This document shows, one piece after another, positions 34,370 through 43,352 of a stretch of DNA of 64,000 nucleotides. This DNA comes from Anderseniella sp963698275 (GTDB taxonomy: Bacteria; Pseudomonadota; Alphaproteobacteria; Rhizobiales; Aestuariivirgaceae). The stretch lies in NCBI GenBank assembly GCA_963698275.1, contig CAVOQE010000001.1:1488001-1552000 (forward strand). The letters are read 5' to 3'. A program made the translations under genes and the position numbers. The stretch's first letter is position 1. Each line of letters starts with the position of its first letter. Under the pieces are notes generated by a model, which made no database searches, was not told the DNA's origin, and saw nothing but the letters and a program-made list of their open reading frames with translations.

Positions 34370-35557
34370 ATGAGCAATTTAATGCGAGAATTTCCGCCTG
34401 TTGGCGAAGACCAGGTCACACTTGCCAACTGGCGGATCGCTCCTTTCAGCTCCTGGGCGTTCTCCCATGTTCGAGAGATCATCCAGACAGCCGACATTCC
34501 CAACAATCCGCAAGACGTCTGGGAGCTGCACTCAGAACTGGCCGATCTGGCCGATCTGGCGGTTGATGACGCACTGAACGTCAACGGCTACCTGGATGCC
34601 ACCTACACCGACGCATTCCTGGTAATCCATCAAGGCAAAATCATTGCTGAAGACTACCGCAATGCTGCCGGAGCCCGCATACCTCACATCCTGATGTCGG
34701 TTTCCAAATCCATGCTGGGCGCGCTGTCGGGGATTCTTGCGGACAAAGGCATACTGGATACTGCGGCGCCGGTTACGGATTATGTTCCCGAGGTTGCCGG
34801 CACCGCCTGGAAGGGCGCCAGTGTGCAAAACCTGCTGGATATGCGTGCCGGCATTGGTTTTGATGAAGATTACGAGGCGACCAGCGGTGCGATCATCGAG
34901 TATCGGAAATCGACAGGATGGAACCCGCCCGAACCCGGCGACAGTCCATCTGACCTGCGCAGCTTTTTCAATCAGATGTCCGACACCGACGGTCCCCATA
35001 TGGGGCGGTTTCACTATGTATCGCCAAACACCGATCTGATGGCCTGGATTATCGAACGGGCAGCCGGAACCCGGTATGCCGACTTGATGTCTCAACACCT
35101 GTGGCAGCCGATGGGCGCCGAGACATCGGCCTATATTACGGTTGACAGGCTGGGCGCGCCGCGAGCAGCAGGTGGTATGTGTGTCACTGTGCGCGACCTG
35201 GCCCGGGTCGGCCTGCTGGTCGCAAACCGGGGCAGACGCGGCTCCGTTCAGGTTTTACCGCAAGCCTGGGTAGATGACGTGTTGAACAATGGCGATCCAC
35301 AAGCATGGGCCAACGGTGATTTTGCCGAATACTTCCCCGGCAGGGACATGCACTACCGCAACAAGTGGTATGTGGAACGCGGTGACCACCCGATGGTTTT
35401 TTGTATCGGTATCCACGGCCAGAACCTGTATGTCTGTCCTGAACAGCAACTGGTGGTGGCAAAAATGTCTTCAAGGCCCACGCCTCTGGATCCCGACGTA
35501 AGCCGGCTCAACCTGAAAATGATCTCAGCGCTCAGGCAGCACTTGGCTGAGAGGTAG
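34370..35557 (+). CDS. Serine hydrolase (beta-lactamase-like / 6-aminohexanoate-dimer hydrolase-like)
   Basis: A 395-residue penicillin-binding-fold hydrolase without a signal peptide. The nucleophile lies in ILMSVSKSMLGALSG (S-x-x-K = SVSK), the Tyr motif in FHYVSPNTDLMAWI, and the third motif near the end in CIGIHGQNLYVCPE. The order and wording fit the NylB-like branch of class C beta-lactamase-related esterases/amidases. Substrate unknown. Its stop is directly adjacent to the putA stop on the other strand. Confidence 0.87.
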   Translation: MSNLMREFPPVGEDQVTLANWRIAPFSSWAFSHVREIIQTADIPNNPQDVWELHSELADLADLAVDDALNVNGYLDATYTDAFLVIHQGKIIAEDYRNAAGARIPHILMSVSKSMLGALSGILADKGILDTAAPVTDYVPEVAGTAWKGASVQNLLDMRAGIGFDEDYEATSGAIIEYRKSTGWNPPEPGDSPSDLRSFFNQMSDTDGPHMGRFHYVSPNTDLMAWIIERAAGTRYADLMSQHLWQPMGAETSAYITVDRLGAPRAAGGMCVTVRDLARVGLLVANRGRRGSVQVLPQAWVDDVLNNGDPQAWANGDFAEYFPGRDMHYRNKWYVERGDHPMVFCIGIHGQNLYVCPEQQLVVAKMSSRPTPLDPDVSRLNLKMISALRQHLAER

Positions 35558-38500
35558 CTAACGCGCCGGCCCCATGCTCATCAAGGCTGCATTGCCACCC
35601 GATGCGGTTGTGTCAATCGACACAACCCGTTCCGTGGCAAACTGTGCCAGATAATGTGGTCCGCCGGCCTTTGGCCCGGTGCCGGACAGGCCTTCGCCAC
35701 CGAACGGTTGTGAACCGACAACCGCACCGATCTGGTTGCGATTGACATACATGTTGCCAACCCTGACCTGGCGCTGGATCTGTTCGATTGTGTCTTCAAC
35801 CCGCGAATGCACGCCCAGCGTCAGGCCGTACCCGGTGTCGTTGAGCGCCTGGCATACCTGGTCCAGCTTGTCAGCCTTGTACTTCACCACGTGCAGGCAG
35901 GGTCCGAACACCTCCTCATGCAATGGTGCCAGCGACGCCAGTTCGTAGATGGCCGGGGTGACAAAGGTGCCGGCCTTGCATTCGGGTGGCATCGGCAAGT
36001 CAACCAGGGTCTTCGCTTCGCGGCCCATTCGGGCCTTGTGTGCTTCCAGCCGCTCGCGGGCCTCTTCATCGATGACCGGACCGACATCTGTCGCGTAATC
36101 CAGCGGATCGCCGATCTTCAACTCACCGGCGGCACCGCACAACATGTCTATTGTCCGCTTCGCGGCGTCTTCCTGCACAAATAGCACACGGGCGGCAGAA
36201 CAGCGCTGACCGGCTGAATCGAAGGCTGACAGGATAAGATCACGAACCGCCTGCTCCGGCAGGGCGGACGAGTCGACGATCATCGCATTCATTCCGCCGG
36301 TTTCTGCAATCAGAGGCAGGATCGCTCCGTTCCGCGCCGCAAGACTTCGGTTGATGATATGGGCTGTCTGGGTCGAGCCGGTGAAGGCAACACCGCCCAA
36401 CCCGGCATGCTGCAACACTTGCCCGCCAATGCGCGCGCCGTCACCCGGCAGCAGCGACAATACCTCGTTCGGTACGCCTGCGAGATGCATGAGCTTCACG
36501 GCCTCAAAGGCAATGAGAGGTGTCTGTTCGGCAGGCTTTGCCAGCACCGAGTTGCCGGCTGCGAGTGCGGCAGACATCTGACCGGTGAAAATAGCCAGCG
36601 GAAAATTCCACGGTGCTATGCAGGCAAAAACCCCGCGGCCACGCAGGAACATCTGGTTGGTTTCGCCGGTTGGCCCCGGCATTTCGACCGGCGCGTCAAA
36701 CCCGGCGCGTGCCTCGCTTGCATAATATCTCAGAAAATCAACAGCTTCCCTGAGATCCGCCTGTGCGTTGTCGAGGGTCTTGCCGGCTTCACGGATCAGC
36801 AGTGCATAAAGTCTGGCGGCGTTGGCCTCATAAAGATCGGCGGCCCGTTCCAGACAGTTGGCGCGATACCCGCCACCCAATGCATCCCACGCCTCCTGCG
36901 ATGAGGCCGCCTGAGCAATGGCTGCTTCAACCTGCGCGTCCGATGCTTCCGATACCTGTCCCACCACAACGGACCGATCATGTGGTGACGTAATTTCGCG
37001 AACGGCTTCGCCCGTTGCATTTCCCGGTACCAGCGCCGTCGCCTTAACCGGTGTCTTCAGCGCCACGCCGATCTCAGCCAGCAATGGTGTCCGGGTGGCA
37101 TCATCCCATAATGGCAGCCCGGCAGAATTGCGCCGTGGTTTGAACAGGTCGCCCGGCGGTGCAATGCGCGGATGAGGTAACTCATCAAGGCGCCGCACAA
37201 CCGCGACCGGGTCTTCGACAATCTCGTCGACCGGGGCTTCGTCGTCTGCCAGACGGTTGACGAACGATGTGTTGGCGCCATTTTCAAGCAGCCTGCGTAC
37301 CAGATAGGCCAGCAGGTCTTCATGGCTGCCCACAGGTGCATAAATCCGGCATGGCTGCGCAATGCCGTCCTGTGCGGTAACGGCGTCATAGAGCGCCTGG
37401 CCCATGCCATGCAGGCGCTGGAATTCAAACTCTCGATCATTGCCCGCCATCACTGAAACGGCGGCAACGGTATGGGCATTGTGGGTGGCAAACTGCGGGT
37501 AGAAGACATCGCGCCGCCGCAACAAATAGCGCGCGCAAGCCAGGTAGGAAACGTCGGTGGAAACCTTGCGGGTAAACAATGGAAAGTTGTCAAACCCGGC
37601 AATCTGGGCAAGCTTGATTTCAGTATCCCAGTAAGCGCCCTTGACCAGCCGGACCGGAAACCTCCGGCCGGTGTTCTCCGCCAGTTCGGCCAACCATTCC
37701 AAGGCGGGCATGGCGCGGCGTGAATAGGCCTGTACCGCCAGGCCAAGCCCGTTCCAGTCTTTCAGCGCCGGATCATGGGCCAGCTTTCCAAACACGCGCA
37801 ATGACAATTCAAGCCGGTCGACTTCTTCTGCATCGATGGTCAGGGCAATGCCGCCATCGCGAGCCTGCAGGCACAATCTCTGGATCTGCGGGTAAAGTTC
37901 ATCCATGACCCGAGCCTCGGTGCGGGCCTCATAGCGCGGATGCAGCGCGGACAGCTTGACGGAAATTGATGGCAGTTCATGGATCGGGCGCCTGGTGCCG
38001 GACTTTTCGCTGTCGGCAAGCGCGTGGATAGCATCGCTGTAGGACTGCCAGTACCGGTTGGCGTCCTTCATGGTCCGGGCGGCTTCACCCAGCATGTCGT
38101 AGGAAAACCTGTAGCCTTGAGCCTTGAACGGCGACGACACATCCAGGGCTTCTGCGATAGTGCGCCCAAGCACGAACTGCTTGCCCATGATGCGCATGGC
38201 GTGGCGCATGGCCTGGCGAACAATCGGTTCGCCGGACCGTTTGACAATTTTTGAAAGGTAGCCCGAAGGGTCCCGGGTCGCCTCGCCGCCCAGGCCGACG
38301 AATTTGCCGGTCAGCATAAGGCCCCATGTAGAGGCATTCACGAACAATGATTCCGACGCACCGGCATGCTTGTGCCAGTCACGTCCCCCGATCTTGTCGG
38401 CAATCAGCTTGTCGGCCGTGTGGTCATCAGGTATGCGCAGCAATGCTTCGGCCAGGCACATCAGCACAACGCCTTCCTCACTGGAGAGCGAGTATTCCTG

Positions 38501-38698
38501 CATGAACTCGTCCACGCCGCCTTTTTGCTTCCTGCCCTTTCGAACGGCTGAAACCAGTTCCCTGGCCAGCTTTTGCGTTTCGTCTGCCGCGTCTCCGTCC
38601 AACTCAGCCTGCGAAGCCAGTCTTCGCACCAGTGCGGTTTCATCACAGAAAAGGTGGCTGGATAGCTTGTCCATTGCAGGAAGAGATGAGGCGGTCAT
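35558..38698 (-). CDS. putA: Bifunctional proline dehydrogenase / delta-1-pyrroline-5-carboxylate dehydrogenase
   Basis: A 1,046-residue two-step enzyme converting proline to glutamate. The PRODH barrel (about 150-470) has SVKLSALHPRYEARTEARV and RLVKGAYWDTEIKLAQ. The aldehyde dehydrogenase domain (about 530-1,000) has GRGVFACIAPWNFPLAIFTG, AETGGMNAMIVDSSALPEQ (Glu) and SAGQRCSAARVLFVQE (catalytic Cys). The N-terminus has no ribbon-helix-helix, so unlike E. coli PutA it cannot repress its own gene. An Lrp-type gene is divergent 118 bp upstream and probably regulates it. Confidence 0.97.
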   Translation of the reverse strand: MTASSLPAMDKLSSHLFCDETALVRRLASQAELDGDAADETQKLARELVSAVRKGRKQKGGVDEFMQEYSLSSEEGVVLMCLAEALLRIPDDHTADKLIADKIGGRDWHKHAGASESLFVNASTWGLMLTGKFVGLGGEATRDPSGYLSKIVKRSGEPIVRQAMRHAMRIMGKQFVLGRTIAEALDVSSPFKAQGYRFSYDMLGEAARTMKDANRYWQSYSDAIHALADSEKSGTRRPIHELPSISVKLSALHPRYEARTEARVMDELYPQIQRLCLQARDGGIALTIDAEEVDRLELSLRVFGKLAHDPALKDWNGLGLAVQAYSRRAMPALEWLAELAENTGRRFPVRLVKGAYWDTEIKLAQIAGFDNFPLFTRKVSTDVSYLACARYLLRRRDVFYPQFATHNAHTVAAVSVMAGNDREFEFQRLHGMGQALYDAVTAQDGIAQPCRIYAPVGSHEDLLAYLVRRLLENGANTSFVNRLADDEAPVDEIVEDPVAVVRRLDELPHPRIAPPGDLFKPRRNSAGLPLWDDATRTPLLAEIGVALKTPVKATALVPGNATGEAVREITSPHDRSVVVGQVSEASDAQVEAAIAQAASSQEAWDALGGGYRANCLERAADLYEANAARLYALLIREAGKTLDNAQADLREAVDFLRYYASEARAGFDAPVEMPGPTGETNQMFLRGRGVFACIAPWNFPLAIFTGQMSAALAAGNSVLAKPAEQTPLIAFEAVKLMHLAGVPNEVLSLLPGDGARIGGQVLQHAGLGGVAFTGSTQTAHIINRSLAARNGAILPLIAETGGMNAMIVDSSALPEQAVRDLILSAFDSAGQRCSAARVLFVQEDAAKRTIDMLCGAAGELKIGDPLDYATDVGPVIDEEARERLEAHKARMGREAKTLVDLPMPPECKAGTFVTPAIYELASLAPLHEEVFGPCLHVVKYKADKLDQVCQALNDTGYGLTLGVHSRVEDTIEQIQRQVRVGNMYVNRNQIGAVVGSQPFGGEGLSGTGPKAGGPHYLAQFATERVVSIDTTASGGNAALMSMGPAR

Positions 38699-38816
38699 GA
38701 CGCACGGTCCTTCTTGAAAACATCTTCTGGCTGTGTAATTGATCCTTGCTGGTGATATTCACTTATTTTTTGCTAATTTGCAGGCTTTTTTCCTGTCTAG
38801 TGTGAGTTTCTCAGCA

Positions 38817-39302
38817 ATGCCACTCGATATGCACGACCTTAAGATACTGGATGTCTTGCAAACTGAAGGCCGGATCAGTGTCAGCGATCTGGCGCGCCGG
38901 ATCAATTTGTCTTCCACGCCATGTGCGCAGCGGCTGCGCAAACTGGAAATGCGAGGCTTCATTTCCGGTTACAAGGCAATTGTTGACCCCGACGCAGTGG
39001 GGCTGGACCTTCTGGTCTTCATTCAGGTGACATTGAAGGAAACCGATGAAAACACGTTACGGTCATTCAATTCAGCGATTGGTCGCGTAGCAAATATTCT
39101 GGAATGTCATATGGTTGGCGGTGATTTTGATTACCTGCTGAAGGCGCGCGTTGCCGGGATGACTGAATACCGGAAACTTTTGGGGGGTGAGATTGGTTCG
39201 TTGCCGATGGTTCAGGGAACGCATTCATATTTCGTGATGGAAGAAGTCAAGGATGGAACACCCCTGCCCCTGAAGTCGATGCGGACGGACGCGAAACAGT
39301 GA
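38817..39302 (+). CDS. putR: Lrp/AsnC-family regulator, probably PutR
   Basis: A 161-residue regulator. The helix-turn-helix part reads LDMHDLKILDVLQTEGRISV then DLARRINLSSTPCAQRLRKLE, followed by the AsnC ligand domain with VFIQVTLKETDENTLRSFNS and ILECHMVGGDFDYLLKARVA. In Agrobacterium, Rhodobacter and relatives an Lrp-type PutR divergent from putA activates proline use, and the same layout is seen here. The ATG at 38817 is preferred to a longer frame from 38739. Confidence 0.88.
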   Translation: MPLDMHDLKILDVLQTEGRISVSDLARRINLSSTPCAQRLRKLEMRGFISGYKAIVDPDAVGLDLLVFIQVTLKETDENTLRSFNSAIGRVANILECHMVGGDFDYLLKARVAGMTEYRKLLGGEIGSLPMVQGTHSYFVMEEVKDGTPLPLKSMRTDAKQ

Positions 39303-39340
39303 TAGGCTTACTGACGACGAAACAAGTTGATTCCTGACAG

Positions 39341-40192
39341 ATGCCGGACAGACTCAAAACAGTTCGAACCGTGGAGACACTGAGAGCGCAGGTCTCTCAG
39401 TGGCGAAGACGGGACATGCGAACCGCGCTGGTACCCACCATGGGCGCCCTGCACGACGGGCATTTGCGTCTGGTGGAAATGGGCTTGCGCACGGCTGACC
39501 GGGTTGTCGTCACCATATTCGTGAACCCACAACAATTTGCACCTGGCGAAGACCTGGACGCCTATCCCCGGACGGAAAAGGCTGACGTTGAAAAACTGCG
39601 CGCCGCCGGTGCGCATCTGGTCTATGCGCCGGCATTGCTGGAAATGTATCCGGAAGGGTTTTGCACGTCGGTTTCCCTGGCCGGACCGGCAAAGGCTGGA
39701 CTGGAGGACAAGCATCGTCCTCACTTCTTCGATGGTGTCGCCACGGTTGTTGCCAAGCTGTTTATCGCTGCGGGCTGTGACTATGCCATGTTCGGTGAAA
39801 AGGACTTCCAGCAGCTGAAGGTCGTCACCAGGATGGCGCGCGATTTGTCGATCCCGACCGGTGTCATTGGTGTTCCCACGGTGCGCGCGGCTGACGGTCT
39901 GGCATTGTCGTCGCGCAATGAGTACCTGTCCGGAAAAGAACGCGCGACTGCGCCATTGCTGCACCAGACCCTGCAGGAAGTCGCAGCAGACATCCGGGCC
40001 GGCAAGACTATCGCGCGATCGTCCACGGCTGCCAAAAAACGACTGAAGCAAGCAGGATTTAAACCTGACTATCTGGAGGTGCGGGTCGCAGAGACACTGG
40101 CGCCTGTTGAATCACAAACGGAAACTGAGTTGCGGATTCTGGCTGCATGCTGGTTGGGCAAGACCCGATTGATCGACAATATCGCGGTTTAG
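39341..40192 (+). CDS. panC: Pantothenate synthetase
   Basis: A 283-residue enzyme that joins pantoate and beta-alanine with ATP. The HIGH-like motif is in PTMGALHDGHLRLVE, FVNPQQFAPGEDLDAYPRT and YAMFGEKDFQQLKVV are substrate loops, and the KMSKS-like segment is in ADGLALSSRNEYLSGKER. Full length. panB is not adjacent. It follows putR at 38 bp. Confidence 0.96.
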   Translation: MPDRLKTVRTVETLRAQVSQWRRRDMRTALVPTMGALHDGHLRLVEMGLRTADRVVVTIFVNPQQFAPGEDLDAYPRTEKADVEKLRAAGAHLVYAPALLEMYPEGFCTSVSLAGPAKAGLEDKHRPHFFDGVATVVAKLFIAAGCDYAMFGEKDFQQLKVVTRMARDLSIPTGVIGVPTVRAADGLALSSRNEYLSGKERATAPLLHQTLQEVAADIRAGKTIARSSTAAKKRLKQAGFKPDYLEVRVAETLAPVESQTETELRILAACWLGKTRLIDNIAV

Positions 40193-40198
40193 CGGGCC

Positions 40199-40615
40199 CT
40201 AAAGCAAACCAAGTTCTGCCAGTTCATTGCGCATTTTCTCCGGCATGTCGTGCGCAACGGCTCCCTTGGGCAGATCACGGGGTGCGTCTTCATCCTTCAG
40301 GTAACGCCAGCCCTGAAACGGGCGACGCGGCTGAGGCCGCACCGGCACCAGGTCCTCATCGAAAATGAATTTGCAACGCGATATGCCTTCATCATCCTGG
40401 AATTGTTCAATTTCGACGATGCGCTGGCGCACTGCCACCATGCCCTTTATGACCCAGTAAAGCGAGCCACCGGCGATAATCTCGTCAGCGCGCTTCGGCA
40501 TCATTCGCGTAATGTGCCAGATCTTGCCGACAGTACGCATGCGCATCGCCTGCCATTCGGCAAGTTCGGGAATGTCGTTCACGCCGACGCATAATTTCAG
40601 AATGTGCAAAGCCAT
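40199..40615 (-). CDS. DUF1489 family protein
   Basis: A 138-residue soluble protein beginning MALHILKLCVGVNDIPELAE, with the conserved blocks GSLYWVIKGMVAVRQRIVEI and RCKFIFDEDLVPVRPQPRRPFQGWRYL (given here in two parts of one stretch: ...DEDLVPVRPQ and RRPFQGWRYL). This is DUF1489, widespread in alphaproteobacteria with no known function. The ATG at 40615 is preferred over an upstream start at 40651. Convergent with panC, 6 bp apart. Confidence 0.85.
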   Translation of the reverse strand: MALHILKLCVGVNDIPELAEWQAMRMRTVGKIWHITRMMPKRADEIIAGGSLYWVIKGMVAVRQRIVEIEQFQDDEGISRCKFIFDEDLVPVRPQPRRPFQGWRYLKDEDAPRDLPKGAVAHDMPEKMRNELAELGLL

Positions 40616-40745
40616 AAGGCCTACCTTCCGCGTACATCTGGCATCAGGCAATGTCGAACCGTCAAGTGTGCACAGAATTCAACCGGCCAATCCGGGTTGA
40701 TGTCCGCCGGCGCGGTGTGGACAAACCGGCGTTTCGTTCTGCCGG

Positions 40746-41150
40746 CTACCTTTTCTCATGCGGGATTATTGGCGCTTCAGCGTCGCGCCATGCACCAAAA
40801 CCGCCGATCAGATTGTAGGCCGGTTTCAGGCCCATTCGCTGGGCGATCTGGGTTGCAAGCGCTGAGCGCAGTCCGCCTGCGCACATGAATATGAACGGCC
40901 GGTCCTCAGTAAAATAATCCTTGTGATAGGGACTGTCCGGCGCAATCCAGAATTCGACCATGCCGCGCGGTACATGCCTGGAGTCGGGCACCTTGCCGTC
41001 ACGCCATAATTCACGGACATCGCGGATGTCGATCAGCAAGGCATTGTCGTTGTCTATCAACTCGCGTGCCGCGGTTACATCAACCTCTGTTATCTCGGCT
41101 TTGGCCTCTGCGAGCAGATCCTTGATGCCGGTGGTTATTTCCTGAGGCAT
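40746..41150 (-). CDS. Rhodanese-like domain protein
   Basis: A 134-residue single-domain rhodanese. It has ARELIDNDNALLIDIRDVRE and the active-site loop RPFIFMCAGGLRSALATQIA, with Cys in C-A-G-G-L-R-S, then GLKPAYNLIGGFGAWRDA. Single-domain rhodaneses move sulfane sulfur; the physiological acceptor is unknown. The ATG at 41150 is chosen; the frame to 41231 is not conserved. Confidence 0.88.
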   Translation of the reverse strand: MPQEITTGIKDLLAEAKAEITEVDVTAARELIDNDNALLIDIRDVRELWRDGKVPDSRHVPRGMVEFWIAPDSPYHKDYFTEDRPFIFMCAGGLRSALATQIAQRMGLKPAYNLIGGFGAWRDAEAPIIPHEKR

Positions 41151-41333
41151 GTATGAAATTTCCGATGCTGTTGAGTTGGAAAGGAAGCAGATATCACCCG
41201 CAATTTCATATCGATACGCCGAACGGGTCAAGGCCTGTTTCCGACACCTGGTCTCAACGGCAACGTTTCGTTAGTCAAAACCCGGTACCCTGTCAGCAAT
41301 CAAAATATTTCAGTTGTTCGGGATCGGCAGAAC

Positions 41334-41816
41334 ATGGGTGAAAGTCTCTTCGGGAAGTTGCGGGACGTGTTGTCACGTGAAAAAACATCTGACATAGACG
41401 GGCCGGTCTATGACACGAATTCTCCCGCCAATCTGGCGCGGATTGGTCTTGCGACGGGAAACCGGCCGGCAACAGTGTTGCCTGGTCACAATTCCGCCGT
41501 ACCGGGGCTGCCCGTTGCTGAAGTCCAACAAGCTCCGTCGGCACTGGCCATTGCTCCTGTCGGGATACAGTTCTTTGCCGAAGTTCCATCGCAGCAGTGC
41601 GCCGAGGAAATTGTGTCGATCTCTCAAAGTGCGCACAATTGCCTGTCAGCGGAAGCACAACCGGTCGCAGACAGCATCTGGACAGTGGCGATCACTCTTT
41701 GCATGACACCTGTGCCGCAGGAAATCCACGCCGTTGAAACAGTGTTTCAGACCTGGGCGCAAAAACTTGGCGGCGTTTCAAAAGGCTGGGGGCTTAGCCA
41801 GAACCAGGTTGCCTGA
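41334..41816 (+). CDS. Hypothetical protein with an RraB-like C-terminal half
   Basis: A 160-residue protein. The first 65 residues are low in family signal. From about residue 75, VGIQFFAEVPSQQCAEEIVS and SIWTVAITLCMTPVPQEIHA lead to WAQKLGGVSKGWGLSQ; this pattern of strand, helix and a final D/K-G-W-G is like the RNase E inhibitor RraB (DUF1260 fold). The match is judged by eye and is moderate. Convergent with the aldo-keto reductase. Confidence 0.5.
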   Translation: MGESLFGKLRDVLSREKTSDIDGPVYDTNSPANLARIGLATGNRPATVLPGHNSAVPGLPVAEVQQAPSALAIAPVGIQFFAEVPSQQCAEEIVSISQSAHNCLSAEAQPVADSIWTVAITLCMTPVPQEIHAVETVFQTWAQKLGGVSKGWGLSQNQVA

Positions 41817-41826
41817 GGGTTCACTC

Positions 41827-42657
41827 TCAGGCTGCATCCCATTGCGGTCGAACGCTTTCCGGGTCGACAAGCCGCAAATTGCGCGAATTCAATGTGCTGA
41901 TTTCGGCCATCTCGTCGTCACTCAGTGAAATCTCCAGCGCCTTCAGGTTATCTGCGAGCCTTTCAGGTCGCGATGATCGCGGGATGGAGATGACATCACC
42001 ATGACCGGCAAGCCACGCCAGCGCGATCTGGGCCGGACTGGCGTTATGGCGCTGCGCAATGTCTCTGATAACAGGTTCATCGGCCACCTTGTTGCGGGCA
42101 ATCGGGCAATAGGCGGTTACGGCAAGCCCGTGGCGTGCGCACGCTGCACGGACCTTGTCCTGATTGATCAGCGGATGATATTCAATCTGATTGCACACCA
42201 AAGGCTCGTCTGAGAGCGCTACTGCCTCTTCCACCTGCGCCACTGTAAAGTTGGATATCCCGATGTGGCGGGCAAGTCCTGCCCGTTTGGCCTTGTTCAG
42301 CGCGGCAACAGCCTCTGCCATGCTGACAGCACGCGGCGGCCAATGCAGCAGCAACAGATCCACAGCGCCGCAATTCAGCAGTTCAAGACGTTCATCCACT
42401 GCCCGGGCAAAGTCACTGGTGGAATAATCTTCCGGCCAGATCTTCGTGGTCACAAACAGATTGTCTCGGTCCACGCCGGATGCCCTGATACCGGCGCCGA
42501 CTTCACGCTCATTCTGGTACATCTGAGCCGTATCGATGTGGGTGTAGCCATTTCGCAACGCAGTTTCTACGAGCTTTGCACATTCATCGCCACGCAGTTC
42601 CCAGGTACCAAGACCAATAGCGGGAATCTCTGCTCCATTTGCAGATACGTTTTTCAT
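41827..42657 (-). CDS. Aldo/keto reductase (2,5-diketo-D-gluconate reductase-like)
   Basis: A 276-residue NADPH-dependent reductase. The tetrad is visible: Asp and Tyr in YTHIDTAQMYQNEREVGAG, Lys in FVTTKIWPED, His in DLLLLHWPPRA. The cofactor loop ISIPRSSRPERLADNLKAL is near the C-terminus. The family reduces diverse carbonyl compounds, e.g. methylglyoxal or diketogluconate. The repeat copy B lies just upstream of its start. Confidence 0.9.
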   Translation of the reverse strand: MKNVSANGAEIPAIGLGTWELRGDECAKLVETALRNGYTHIDTAQMYQNEREVGAGIRASGVDRDNLFVTTKIWPEDYSTSDFARAVDERLELLNCGAVDLLLLHWPPRAVSMAEAVAALNKAKRAGLARHIGISNFTVAQVEEAVALSDEPLVCNQIEYHPLINQDKVRAACARHGLAVTAYCPIARNKVADEPVIRDIAQRHNASPAQIALAWLAGHGDVISIPRSSRPERLADNLKALEISLSDDEMAEISTLNSRNLRLVDPESVRPQWDAA

Positions 42658-42699
42658 GCGCCTTCATGCCTCTTTGCGGTTTGTCTGTTCCTGAAGCGA

Positions 42700-42796
42700 C
42701 ATGGGTTCGATTGACCCCATAAAGTTGCTCCAGCACTTTGAAAGCGATCAGTTTCATGATTGTTGATTGAGCCAATCAACAATCATACTGATCTGG
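42700..42796 (+). repeat. Dispersed structured repeat, copy B (97 bp)
   Basis: Pairs with 13007-13103 at 82 of 97 positions. Here the second hairpin is perfect: ATGATTGTTGATTG and CAATCAACAATCAT (14 bp) around a 3-nt loop, enclosed by GATCAGT...ACTGATC. The first hairpin has 7 pairs and one mismatch. It lies between the aldo-keto reductase and the methyltransferase genes. Confidence 0.78.
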
Positions 42797-42836
42797 TGGC
42801 ATCTTGGCTTTGAACGTTTAGAGAAAGCAACCGCGA

Positions 42837-43298
42837 ATGACTGAAAATTCCCCAAATTCCCTGCCCTGGCCACCGATGATTTTCGGCGGGCTTGTGATTG
42901 CCGGTCTAAGCCTGCATCACGTGCAGCCCATTGCACTGCCGGTGACGTTGATATGGCCCGGTTACGCAGTGTTGGCGGCAGGTATAATCCTGGACATCTG
43001 GGCGATGGCAACAATGGCCAGGGCGCGCACCAACATTCTCCCGCACCGTGCTGCCGGCCAGCTTGTTACGTCCGGCCCATTCGCGCTCATGCGCAATCCG
43101 ATTTATGTCGGCAATACGATTGCAACACTTGGCCTGGGACTGGCCCTGCAAAACGGCTGGTTGCTGATCGCGACACCGCTGGCCGCCCTAGCCGTTCACA
43201 AACTGGCAGTGGTACGTGAGCAAACACACCTGCGCGACAAGTTCGGCGATGCATGGACGGAATATGCTGACAGGGTAAAGGCCTGGTGGATTGTCTAG
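42837..43298 (+). CDS. Isoprenylcysteine carboxyl methyltransferase-family membrane protein
   Basis: A 153-residue protein with about four membrane helices. The signature SGPFALMRNPIYVGNTIATL and the C-terminal V-V-R-E-Q-x-H-L-R-x-x-F-G-x-x-W-x-E-Y-x-x-x-V (L-R-D-K-F-G-D-A-W-T-E-Y) are characteristic of the ICMT/PEMT-like methyltransferases. Bacterial substrates are mostly unknown. Convergent with mgtE. Confidence 0.86.
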   Translation: MTENSPNSLPWPPMIFGGLVIAGLSLHHVQPIALPVTLIWPGYAVLAAGIILDIWAMATMARARTNILPHRAAGQLVTSGPFALMRNPIYVGNTIATLGLGLALQNGWLLIATPLAALAVHKLAVVREQTHLRDKFGDAWTEYADRVKAWWIV

Positions 43299-43352
43299 AT
43301 CAGCTTGCAGGTGCAGTTAAACTCATGGTGATCGCGATGGTCCTCGAAACGA

